Source: Neckera pumila (lineage: Eukaryota > Streptophyta > Bryopsida > Hypnales > Neckeraceae). Taken from it: a stretch of DNA of 64,000 nt. Shown piece by piece: positions 54,001 through 64,000 of the stretch. A model generated the notes under the pieces. The model searched no databases and was not told the DNA's origin. It worked only from the letters and a program-made list of their open reading frames with translations. The position numbers were made by a program, and so were the translations under genes. Numbering within the stretch: position 1 is the first letter of the stretch; each line of letters opens with the position of its first letter. The stretch spans positions 9,796,001-9,860,000 of the forward strand of contig OZ018415.1 in the NCBI GenBank assembly GCA_963969595.1, in the 5' to 3' direction.

Positions 54001-56400
54001 GGATGAACACTGGAAGAAGCACTGGAATTTCACTTTGTCGGAACAGTTAGCGAATCAATCCTACCCTCTCCCAGGACCCGAGAATTGGTCTCTCGGGCCC
54101 GAGAGACATCTGGGACACTCAATCAGTTGCATCAAAATCAGTCCTCTCCAGCATCCGAGAATAAAACTTCGCCAAATCAGAAGTTCACATTCATTTGATA
54201 TTCTGATCAAGACAAGCGTCTCACCGTACCAAAAATACCATGACCGCAATCAAACTCAATTATATCAGACGAAATCATACAGTCGGGATGAACACTAGAA
54301 GAAGCACTGGAATTTCACCTCGTTGGAACAGTTAGCGAACCAATCCTACCCTCTCCCAGGACCCGAGAATTGGTCTCTCGGGCCCGAGAGACATCTGGGA
54401 CCCTTAAGCAGTTGCATCAAAATCCGTCCTCTCCAGCATCCGGAGAAATACTTCACCAAATCAAAAGTTCACATTGATTTGATACTCTGATCTAGACAAG
54501 CATCTCACCGTACCACAAAAACCATGACCGCAATCAAACTCAATTATGTCAAACAAAATCATATATTCGGGATGACCACTGGAAGAAGCACTGGTGTTTC
54601 AATTCGTCGGAACAGTTAGCGAACCAATCCTACCCTCTCCCAGTGCCCGAGAATTGGTCTCTCGGGCCCGAGAGACATCTTGGACCCTTAAGCAGTTGCA
54701 TCCAAATCCGTCCTCTCCAACATCCGGAGAAATTCTTCACCAAATCAAAAGTTCACATTGACTTGATACTCTGATCTAGACAAGCATCTCACCGTACCAC
54801 AAAAATTATGACCACAATCAAACTCAATTATGTCAAACGAAATCATATAGTCGGGATGAACACTGGAAGAAGCACTGGGATTTCGCTTCGCCGGAACTGT
54901 TAGCGAACCAAACCTATCCTCTCCCGGTGCCTGAGAATTGGTCTCTCGGGCCCGAGAGACATCTGGGACCTCCATGAAGTTGCAACAAAATGAGTCTTTT
55001 CCAGCATCCGAAAGAAATTCAATGCCAAATCAAAAGTTTACGTTCATTCGATATTCTGATCTAGACAAGAATCTCAGCGTGCGAAATGAACCATGACCGC
55101 AATCAAACTCAATTATGTCAGACAAAAACTTATAGCTGGGATGACTACTGCAAGAAGCAGTCGAAATTCAATTTGTTGGATCTGTTAGCGAACCAGTCCT
55201 TCCCTCTCCCGGTGCCCGGGAATTGGTCTCTCGGGCCCGGGAGACATCTGGGACCTCTAAGCAGTTGCAACAAAATCAGTCCTCTCCAGCATCCGAGAAA
55301 AAATCATTGTGATATCAAATGTTCAAATTCATTTGATATGCTGATCTAGACAAGCATCTCAGTGTACAAAACAAAACATGACCGCAATCAAACTCAATTA
55401 TATCAAACGAAATCATATAGTCGGGATGAACACTGGAAGAAGCACTGGAATTTCACTTCTTCGGAACAGTTAGCGAACCAATCCTACCTCTCCCGGTGCC
55501 CGAGAATTGGTCACTCGGGCCCGAGAGACGTCTGGGACCATTAAGCAGTTGCCAAAAAATCAGCCCCTCCAGCATCCGAATAAAAATCATTACCAAATCA
55601 AAAGTCCATATTCATTTCATTTTGTATTTTGATCTAGACAAGCATCTCACCAAACGAAATGAATTATGACCGCAATCGAACTCAATTATATCAGACGAAA
55701 ACTTATAGTGGGGATGAACACTGGAAGAAGCACTGGAATTCCAATTTGTTGGAACAGTTAGCGAACCAATCCTACCCTCTCCCGGTGCCCGAGAATTGGT
55801 CTCTCGGGCCCGAGAGACATCTGGGACCCTTAAGCAGTTGCATCAAAATCAGTCCTCTCTAGCACCCGGAAAAAAACTTCACCATATCAAAAGTTCACAT
55901 TCATTTTATATTCTGATCTAGACAAGAATCTCACCGTGCGCAAAAAACCATGACCGCAATCAAACTCAATTATATCAACTGAAATCATATAGTCGGGATG
56001 AACACTGGAAGAAGCACTGGAATTTCGCTGCGACGGAACAGTTAGCGGACCAATCCTACCCTCTCCCCGTGCCCGAGAATTGGTCTCTCGGGCCCGAGAG
56101 ACCTCTGGGATCTCTATGCAGTTGCAACAAAATCAGACTTCTCCAGCATCTGAGAACAAAACATCGCAAAATAAAAAGTTCACATTCATTTGATATTCTG
56201 ATCTCGACAAGCATCTCTCTACACAAATAGAACCTTGACCGCAATCAAACTCAATTATATGAAAACAAAACTTATAGTCAGGATGATCACTGGAATGGAA
56301 GAAGCACTGGAATTTTGCTTTGTTGAAACAGTTAGCAAACCCAACCTACCCTCTCCTAGGACTCTTGAATTCGTCTCTCAGGCCCGTCAGGCCACTGGGC
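51050..56400. repeat. Tandem ~285-bp satellite array centred on a 20-bp palindrome
   Basis: The perfect palindrome GTCTCTCGGGCCCGAGAGAC or a near copy recurs at 52376, 52661, 52947, 53233, 53518, 53803, 54088, 54373, 54657, 54941, 55226, 55510, 55799 and 56083, a spacing of 284-289 bp. More diverged copies occur near 51056, 51385, 51556, 51897, 52173 and 56371. Each unit also carries 'cgaatcaatcctaccctctccc' type sequence before the palindrome and 'gttcacattcatttgatatt' after it. The central units (about 53.5-54.1 kb) are nearly identical while the edges are degraded, the usual signature of unequal exchange. Isolated half-sites occur at 48198-48214 and 60787-60802, inside introns of the two element genes. 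Confidence 0.93.
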
Positions 56401-56758
56401 GCCACAACCTCGAGCACTCTATACTCTGTCTACTGCATATCAGCGTTACTGTTGTGCATCCCCGAGAAGACAAAAATGTGGAAGAGGTTTACACTCTCGA
56501 AGCAACCCTTTCTGGCCCACCTGATTCAACGCAATACCTAATAAACATTCAACATTTTAAGAGATGGACATCCGCTCCTCACGCCAGTGCAGTTCCTGTT
56601 TGTGGCAATTGTCAAAACCCTGTTGAAAGCCGTGCGGCTGGGTTCATCAGGCGGCCAGGTTCGACCTAAATCCTAAATTTAATTCTGTGTGGTACAAACA
56701 TTCCTGTGAGGCACGAACAGCAATGACTATCGCATCCAAGTTTGGTGATCTTGCATAC

Positions 56759-56848
56759 CTCGGATACAATGTTCTCATTGTTTCGTGAAGGAGTCTCCGA
56801 AAGCACTTCCCCTTGTTGACCTCGCCGTGAACGCAGGTTCGCTGCCAT
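56759..56848 (-). other. Possible captured host first exon inside the element
   Basis: On the minus strand an ATG at 56848 opens a 30-codon frame (MAANLRSRRGQQGEVLSETP and ten more) ending at a good donor (GAG|GTATGC). Upstream (56850-57020) is GC-richer, promoter-like DNA with ATTAGGGTT near 57004. It looks like the promoter and first exon of a host gene carried in the element, as in Pack-MULEs. The parent gene is not recognised. Confidence 0.35.
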
Positions 56849-57059
56849 CTTTAAGCTCTAGAAAATCGCCCAATTCGCCGTAGCAGAATGCAGTGACCTT
56901 GCGGAAGACCTCGCACAAGCCTGGTCTTGACCTTCACCAAAGCAAATCGCGAAATCGTGTAGCGGCAGAGGCGGCGTGGTTCTCCTGATCTCGGGGCCCC
57001 GTATTAGGGTTGGAGGTGTGAGTCATTCGTTGAACTGAGGCCCCGCATCATGGGCAAGC

Positions 57060-57180
57060 GAGCTTGGGCCGGTACCAGGCCTTGGGCTTGGGCTTGGGCT
57101 TGGGCCGGTACCAGGCCTTGGGCTCGGGCTTGGGCCGGAACCAGGCCTTCTACTTGGGCTTGGGTTGGAACCAGGCTTGT
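57060..57180. repeat. Short GC-rich minisatellite
   Basis: Four imperfect copies of a GGGCCGG(T/A)ACCAGGCCTTG unit are interspersed with GGGCTT hexamers. A 66-residue ORF across it is a translation of the repeat, not a gene. Confidence 0.7.
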
Positions 57181-58414
57181 ACTGGGCTGTTAATTCCGTG
57201 CTGTAATTTTCCTCGGGCCTACTCTTTTCCGAGTCGTGATTCTCTAGATGACACAGGAGGTTAAATGCTGCATTCGGATTGAGACGCGCAATGTGAAATC
57301 ACAGGAATGTTAACCCCCGAAAGAAGTACAACAATTTATTATTATTTACGTATCAAAATTCTTTGAAATTTTGAATTTGTATTTGCAATCAAAGGCTGCA
57401 TATGAGCTAGTTTAAGTTAACATCTAACCCTACACTTGGCTTAAAATAGGGGCACGATTATTCATTTATCCCCACTAATTTGTGCGCATTCACCCTGTGG
57501 GTCCCAGTTTGAATGCAGGATTTCAGTGTTTTACTAAGTGACTCGATCCTTTCCCTCGTCCAATAAGTGATATCCACTGGTTACAATAATGGACCACTAC
57601 GAGACAGACCACAATCCTAATCCAAGGATGGTATGTGGCATGCAATGTTCATATACATATAAATCTAGCGTTCAACTGCTTCTCATTATGATTTACGTGA
57701 AATTAAAATGTGGGATTTATAACTTAAATATCGAGGATCATTTGCATGATCTAGAATCAATATTATGGGGCAAATCAGGAACGTTATGATAAGATCCAAG
57801 TCCTTGTCATCAATTTCTAGCGTACAGAACCACATCTATGGGGGGGTGGCAGGGTACAGTGGTATGCAGCCACGGAAGATAACTATGTGTCCCGTTCCCC
57901 AGAATTCTGTATCCTTTTTGCCCTTTATATTGCAGGCAAGTAGTGGTATGCATTTAATGGTTAAGTATACCCGGACACTGACATACTTTAAATTATTATG
58001 CTAGGATTTGTGGCGGCTTCAAGCAAGGTCTATATTTCTAGTTTCGATTTATATTATCCTCTGTACTAACTACACAGCAAAAATGATGTTTGTCACTAAA
58101 CGGTAATCTTGTTCTTATATTGCTATTATCAGTGAACAGACTAGTTCTCTTTGGTCCTTCCTATATTCTTGTACTCCTCGCTACTTGATGTGCCTCAACC
58201 TCTTGTCGATATGTTGAATGTCTTAGGTGTGTAGATCATAATGCCTGGTACCGCTTTGTAGTGATGTTTGCACTTGATCCCATTTCTTATTACAGGCTCA
58301 GGCTATGAGCATTATATGTTGTGGCTAAGGATCCGATGCTATGATGTTCTCTCTTGTGGTAGCATAGATAATTAGTATTCAATTTCGCAATATTGGTAGT
58401 CCAGTTCTATAGAG
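57181..58414. other. Upstream region of the transposase gene
   Basis: No recognised gene. Moderately AT-rich, probably promoter and 5' UTR of the transposase gene. A 5' non-coding exon is possible but not demonstrable. Confidence 0.35.
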
Positions 58415-61400
58415 ATGCCAGACTTCCAGGGTATGGTAGTCGTTAGGGCCAATGGTGAAGGAGTCCCCTTGATTTTTGAGGTAGGCCAAGATGGATTGGC
58501 AAGTGTGTCCGCCTTTAGATTGAGTCTTCGTTTTCAGTTTTCAGCGAACTCGATTCACGTTGACGAAGATATCTTTGATCCCATCTCAGGAGAGCTTACG
58601 CATACTATAGGTGAAGTACCAGCACAGATTGGAGACAACACTTCTTGGCAACTGAAGCCAGGGAATTATAGAGCATACGGGATTCCAATTTCAGGGCTTC
58701 AACCTTCTACGGACGTAGTAACACCTTATCGGTCCTCTTCGTCCTCGTTTATAACTCCGCCTCCAATTGAAGTCAAGATGGAACCTCGAGTTGACAATGT
58801 CACAGTCCTAAGTTCTGACTCAGACATGACTTCTCCTCCTCCACCATTGAACTCGGGGACTCCTTCTTCAAAGACGACTTATCGTAATCATTCTATGGTG
58901 AAGGTCCCCGCGGATGTGATATTTGGTGAAGGATCTATAACATCTGTCATTGATTGCTTGAGAGGATTAAGGACCCTCAAGGGATGTAGGAATGTGTTGT
59001 CAAAAATTGACTATGACAAGGTTAGCATTCTGAGAGTGACCACCCTCCCTCCTACTTTTAATGGAGACATCATTTTTGAGCTACCAGCATTAGAGAGTGG
59101 TTCCGCTTCCTCTTATGCCAAGCAAATGATTGGGATGGATAAGAAATACGACGGTCATGTTTGGTCTAAGACAATCACGACAAACATCACTAATCCTATG
59201 GGGTTGTCATTTCGCACTTCCGCTTGTATAGGGCACCTTAGATGTACAAACCAGAATTGTGAGTTCCTAAGCCGTGTTCACCGAACTACGACCATCAATG
59301 AGTTGGAATGGGAAGGTCTATGTCCCATGACGCTTGATCCTACAGGGTCGCATCCTCCTGGGTCAACTTTGGTTTGTAAAATTTGTAAGGAGCCTCCAAC
59401 TTGTATTCAGAATTGTCCTGTCAAAGTATACTACGTCGTTGGCAACTACAAGACGACCCGTGCATTTGTACACTTGGGCATTCACAAGCATCCCGTCAAG
59501 GAGGGAGAATTGAGAGACGTGAAAGACATTACCCGATCCCTAATTGGCCAGCAGATGGAGAAGACACCAACTGCGACAAATTTGTCCATTGTACTGGAAG
59601 CTACGAAGGAACTACTTGGCGACCTTCTCTTGCGTCCGGATGGGGTGGTGCCAAAGACCATGGACTTTGCTGAACTACTTCCGGTTTTAGACAAGTGCAA
59701 GTACTTCAGCTCTCCAAGTATTTGAAACGAGGTAACTTCTTTTAAATATTTGCGGAGATTTGGTGTGATAGATAGTATTACACAGTTGAGGGGAGCCAGT
59801 ACTTGGGCATTTGTTCAAGAGAGCAAATTTCCAGGACAGGGAACCGATGATGATAAAGTTTTTGTCTTCAAGATGGCCGAAGTAGGTCCAGGAAGTGGAG
59901 TGGACTTAGTGAAGCGCATGCAAGTGGGAGGTGACCTAGAGGATGCGTAGATCATGTTTGATCATGTGAAACGTGTTAAAGGCTGGACTACAATGGCCTG
60001 CCATGTCTATGACTCTTCATACTGTCGGGTTATGACAATTGCGATTTGCGACATGCAATCAGAGGATTGCGCAGCTCAGATTTTGTTTTGGAGGAATCTG
60101 AACTCTGTTCTTGAATGACACGGGGTACCGCATACTCAGTTCAAAGGATTTATGGCTGATAGTGCTCAGGCAAACTGGAATGCTGTCAGGACTATTTATG
60201 GATTGGGGGACATTGCCGTTCCAATGGAAAACAGGGAGCGGACATGCCTCTTTCATTGGACTCAATCCATGGAAAAGCACACCAAAGCTGAAATCCGTGG
60301 GGACCTTCAAGATCAGCATCGACTGCTCTGCAAACAATACAAAAATGCTGTTTCGTCGGAGGAATCAGAAACCCGTTATTTGGCAATCCGGGCTTGGTGG
60401 CTCACATCTGGTGCTACAACTGAAGAAGGCCTGCATCGACTGGAGTTGTGGCTATCATTCTGGCATTTTCGATATCGGCAGTGGGGCGGCTTCATGCAAC
60501 TTGTAAGTATCTATTCCAAATGATTATCGTGTGGGTAATGTATAAGCGTCTGCCTGTCTATCCGTCTTCCTTATAATTATATGTTCTTGAATATTTGAAG
60601 TATAAATGAGTATCCTCATGACTATTGTTGTACAATATTTTGGCTCAAGGAGTGTCATATGTCTAGAAGCGTATGCTACAGATGTTTCGGTGTCAAATCT
60701 TCCAAAATAATTTTCATAGGTCTTCTCTCTTATTCATCATTATCAGATGAAGCTATGCATGCTTAGGCACCTCACAAGTGTCTTTTGGGCCCGAGAGGCA
60801 TTTCTCCGAGGCTACTTTATGGAATTTATTCTCTTGATATCATGGAAATGTGGTAGACTGCACTATGACATTGGGAGCCCTATGTATAACGTATAGCGCT
60901 AACAATACAACAACAAATGGACTTGTTGTTTCCCTTCTTCTAGAATCCACGGCTGGATTGCTTTGGATTGCTCATTGTTAATCCAAGTTTATCATAGTAA
61001 TTTACCAATCGTTTGATTTGTACGCATCCACAGCACTTGATAGCATCATATTCTTTTCCTTCTTTCTATAAATGAAGGTAATTGTGCAATCTTTCTACAG
61101 AATTTGAGCGAATCCGAATTGGCAGAAATGACATCGTATAACCTTGCGGAGACAGTGCACAATAAGTGGCTTCAACAGTCTGGAAATCGGGGTAACGATT
61201 TGTACATAGCCACTGTTGACGACTTTGTAAGAGCTTTTATGCAAATGGTTAGGTACCACCAGTACCTTAAAGGCAACGTACCTGGGACAGGCCCCGGCAA
61301 GGAAGAGTTGTTACTCCGAGTTGCTCAACGTTCGGCTGGGCGGACCGGAAACCCTAAAGTGCTCGCTCAAGCTATATCAAGCGTTCCAGGGGTTGAAGAA

Positions 61401-62570
61401 TTTGTTAAAAGGGAGCCCCATCTAGAAGGTGAAGAAGTGTTTGGATCCCAGAAGAGGAAGGCAGACATGCCATTTGGATGCGAGCACGATTCACATAGAC
61501 CTGATAAGGTGAATTTCTCGTATCCTCGCATCCAAACCAGATCCTATAGAGCCTCTTCAAGTGTTTCTCAGTTGAACACAATTACTGAAGACTTGTTGAC
61601 AACAGAAGATGCAATATTGGCGGAGGCGATGGAAACTGAAGATAATTGTGGACAACAGAGTACACATCTATTCTCTCATGCAACAGCAATTCAGAAGAGT
61701 GACTGCGACGAAATGCACTGGCACATAGCAAGGCTACCCAAAACATCAGCGAAGGCTTGCTTTGCTCTGCAAGCAATATCTAAGAAGAAGTGCACTGCAA
61801 AGATTGTACAGAACAATATTGCTACAGCAGCTCCAACATATACTGGTATGATGGAGAATTACAAGAAGAATCGGAATGACAGGATGCAGTTCTTCTTTTG
61901 CAATGATGACATTCAACGCTGCGTGAAGGGTACAAAACGGAAATGGGTGTTGTCCCGTCCACCTGTTCCTTCCATTTGGCCAGTGAAGAGGGGCACTGCA
62001 TTGTCCAAAGCTGAAATTCTAGCATTTGAAGCTGCTGGTTTTCAACTCCCTCAGCGTGAAGTCATTTCACCACGAAGACTATTTGGCGGCGAAGCAGGTA
62101 TAGATTTAGTTTCTTCTTATCCTATTCCTTCATCAGCAGATGACCATCCTAAAATCCGAGGAGGGAAATTGATTCGACGTAATATGAAGGCCCCCTCCAC
62201 CAAACAAGCAAACAATTGTGCTTCTGCCATGACCTTAACTGCACGCATTACCCGTGTGACCATGGTGCCTCACCCGGGTTTTGGGTGCATAGTTTGTCTC
62301 AGTTCTGGAGCAGAGACAAGGAGTCAAGAATATATGATTTCGATTTCATCGTTCCCGAGCTGCAGTTGCCCTTATTTCAATGAAATGACAATGAAAGCTT
62401 TGGGGAGGCGAGGACAATGGGCAAATTGCAAGCATTTATATTTTGTTTTCACAATCATTTGCAACCTGCAGTGTGTAGATGATGTCTTCATTCATTCTCC
62501 GAGTTTTAGTTTTAATGAAGTGAAACGAGTACTTCTGAGTGGGATACTGAATCATTTAGATTTGAACTAG
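58415..62570 (+). pseudogene. MULE-type transposase with WRKY/GCM-like and SWIM zinc fingers
   Basis: Two exons, 58415-60502 and 61101-62570 (GT-AG, phase 0), about 1186 codons. The N-terminal third contains a Cys/His pattern (CIGHLRCTNQNCEF, then GIHKHP) like the WRKY-GCM DNA-binding fold found in many MULE transposases. The core reads IMFDHVKRVKGWTT (candidate first Asp), FKGFMADSAQANWNAVR (second Asp) and the CLFHWTQSM (C-x-x-H) motif. NLSESE at the start of exon 2 is a candidate for the catalytic Glu region. A SWIM zinc finger follows near the C-terminus (CSCPYF ... NCKH), the usual MULE accessory finger. Three in-frame stops lie in exon 1: TGA 59723-59725, TAG 59948-59950 and TGA 60116-60118. 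The frame is otherwise open. Assignment rests on motifs plus the element's ends. Confidence 0.8.
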
Positions 62571-63502
62571 GTGTTGGTTCTCCAATGAGCCAGCTCTTCA
62601 TGTGATCTATTTTATTCATCAATGAAGTAGTAGTGAGACTAAAAGGGCCACTACTACCATTATTATTTTACATTCCTAAGAGGACAAGATGCTTTGTCTT
62701 CCCCAAATTTTTATATACTTGCTTCTACTATATAGGCTGTGCCATTTATGTCATGATGTGTTAAAACTTTCTATTTCTGAATCCTATAGCCCCAGATAAT
62801 TTCATGCTTAATCATATCCTTTAAACATAAATATGATTGCCTTAAAGGTGGATCTTGTAATGAAAAGGGAAGGTACAAATCAACGTGAAAATGACTATAT
62901 CAGCACAAGCACGCTAGAAGGTATCATTTAGAGTAGCAATATTTTGTCCCTAAACCCATCCCCCCTGACTCTTAATGATCTAGGGGCATCCCTAAACATC
63001 TATCATAGGCTCTATATTGAGGAAGTCACCCAATCAAAAAGTATGTTTAAATTAGATTCTCTATTTCCTCGGACATTTACACATGATGTTGCAGATTTTA
63101 ATTTTAATCCAGCATCATCGACCTTTTTCATTCAATTATATTATAGATTTCTTGCATCTACACCCTAAACCTCGTTTGCCATCCAACTTTTCATGCACGG
63201 TCATTGAAATTTTCCACAATGAATCATTCATTGTTATCAACTTTCATCCACATTCAGTGTCCTTTTCATCCATTTTTTCATCCACTTTGATCTACTTTCA
63301 TCGTCCTTTTCATCCATTGTTTTCATCCACTTTCATCCCTCTTCATCGCCATTGTCATCCAATTCTTTTCATCTACTTTCATCCATTTTTGCCATCAACA
63401 GTCATCCAATATCCTTAAATAATCATTCACCCTAACCCTACATTTAATCAAAATTTTCACTTTATTTCATCGAAGTTTTCTTTTTTCAAACCCCAATCAC
63501 TG
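62571..63502. other. Right subterminal region of the giant element
   Basis: About 63240-63420 is packed with TTTCATCC-type direct repeats, mirror image of the GGATGAAA motifs near the left end. A TAAATAATC... then CCCTAACCCTA stretch sits at 63416-63442. The ORFs there are repeat translations. Confidence 0.6.
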
Positions 63503-63571
63503 CTCCCCGCTCACCAATCCCCGCTTCTTGCTCGCCGCTCACTGCTCCAAGCTCACGCGCTAGCAACGCTC

Positions 63572-63581
63572 ACTAAAAAGC
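63572..63581. repeat. Right target-site duplication of the giant element
   Basis: ACTAAAAAGC is identical to the left copy at 43473-43482. The shared string extends one more base (C) at the 5' side on both flanks, so the duplication is 9-11 bp depending on the exact cut site. Confidence 0.88.
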
Positions 63582-64000
63582 TCCGTTTTATGATTTCAAC
63601 CATTGAGTAAATCTTGGACGTGTTGAACGACCTCATGGGGGCAAGTCAAGGATTAGAGAGCAAATGCTCCTCTCCTAGAAAGCTTGCCCTTGCCCATGTG
63701 AGGCACCTTGTACTTGTGCTTTTTCAGACAATAGTGTTGACGATGGTTTTAGTGACCACTTCAATGCTTTGAAGATTTATTTATAAAGTGGATTTGGTTT
63801 CCTTCTTTTGGATATTTAGGATGGGACAGATGTTTTTAGAATCCCACTATTGCCACCGACCTTTAAATTGTCAGAAATGATGGAGTTGGCAGCATTTACA
63901 AACAATGCTCAAATATAATACTTTTCATATGGATTTTGGGTGCCTCAACAATAATGCTTAAACTGGAGATTTTGCATAGATCTAAGAGATGGGTTGATGG
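63582..64000. other. Host flank right of the giant element
   Basis: AT-rich to mixed sequence with no supportable gene or repeat. If the element is one insertion, this flank was originally contiguous with the sequence ending at 43472. Confidence 0.4.

Larger units (their letters stand above)
43483..63571. mobile_element. Giant MULE-type DNA transposon (~20.1 kb)
   Basis: The outermost 69 bp at each end (43483-43551 and 63503-63571) are inverted repeats, 58 of 69 identical by hand count, starting GGGGAATGCTGGC on the left and GAGCGTTGCTAGC on the right (read inward). A perfect 10-bp duplication flanks the element. Inside each end are many direct GGATGAAA/GGATGGAA motifs in mirrored orientation (about 43590-43860 and 63240-63420), likely transposase-binding subterminal repeats. 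Contents are a minus-strand ParB-like/methyltransferase-like gene, a palindromic ~285-bp tandem array, a possible captured host exon, and a plus-strand transposase gene with DDE and SWIM domains. Both genes have premature stops, so this copy is probably not autonomous now. Confidence 0.88.

Noticed and set aside
52191..55862. Series of 60-100 residue open frames with a shared SEQLANQSYPLP-type peptide
   Set aside because: They are translations of the ~285-bp satellite units, interrupted in different places and without starts or stops in constant positions.
51050..56400. CRISPR-like array (regular palindromic repeats)
   Set aside because: The 'spacers' are themselves homologous between units and the unit is ~285 bp in an intron-bearing eukaryotic genome, so this is a tandem satellite.
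57061..57264. Gly/Leu-rich 66-residue open frame
   Set aside because: It is a translation of a GC-rich minisatellite.

Overview
The window is nuclear DNA of a land plant. Genes are split by GT-AG introns (a few look like GC-AG), and plant telo-boxes (AAACCCTAA) lie upstream of housekeeping genes. The gene set includes a plastid MurE ligase, a P-class PPR protein and a plant-type alpha/beta hydrolase. An intact MurE with the DNPR motif together with a decayed fungal-type HET gene points to a bryophyte, most likely a moss. This is inference, not proof. No rRNA, tRNA or CRISPR was seen.

Layout. 1-11.3 kb is AT-rich, gene-poor DNA built from decayed short repeats, including one ~650-bp family in both orientations and several small terminal-inverted-repeat elements. 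11.4-15.6 kb (minus) holds a KRR1 gene (SSU processome, KH domain). Its first coding exon is joined in frame to the first exons of a farnesyl diphosphate synthase gene, and it carries an in-frame TGA where KRR1 has a conserved Arg. 18.5-23.3 kb (minus) is MurE, sharing a ~400-bp divergent promoter with a PPR gene (23.7-25.3 kb, plus). 25.9-27.2 kb is a HET-domain pseudogene containing two fold-back MITEs, each with its own 3-bp target-site duplication. 31.7-35.0 kb (minus) is a DTW-domain tRNA-uridine aminocarboxypropyltransferase. 37.3-41.4 kb (plus) is an 11-exon alpha/beta hydrolase.

The main discovery is at 43,483-63,571: one ~20.1-kb DNA transposon. It has 69-bp terminal inverted repeats (58/69 identical by hand count) and a perfect 10-bp target-site duplication (ACTAAAAAGC), as expected of the MULE superfamily. 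On the right it carries a two-exon transposase gene (zinc-binding WRKY/GCM-like N-terminus, DDE-type core, SWIM finger). On the left, divergently transcribed, is a ten-exon gene with a ParB/sulfiredoxin-like domain followed by a beta-class DNA amino-methyltransferase-like domain. Between them lies an array of ~285-bp tandem units, each centred on a 20-bp palindrome (GTCTCTCGGGCCCGAGAGAC). A ParB-like protein, a methylase-like domain and an array of palindromic sites in one eukaryotic transposon is an unusual combination and the best candidate here for an undescribed system.

Both element genes contain in-frame stops, five in all. Each can be explained by one C-to-T transition, as can the KRR1 stop, so this copy looks silenced and decaying although its target-site duplication is perfect. 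All exon models were made by hand from splice consensus and known family sequences, without computed alignments.
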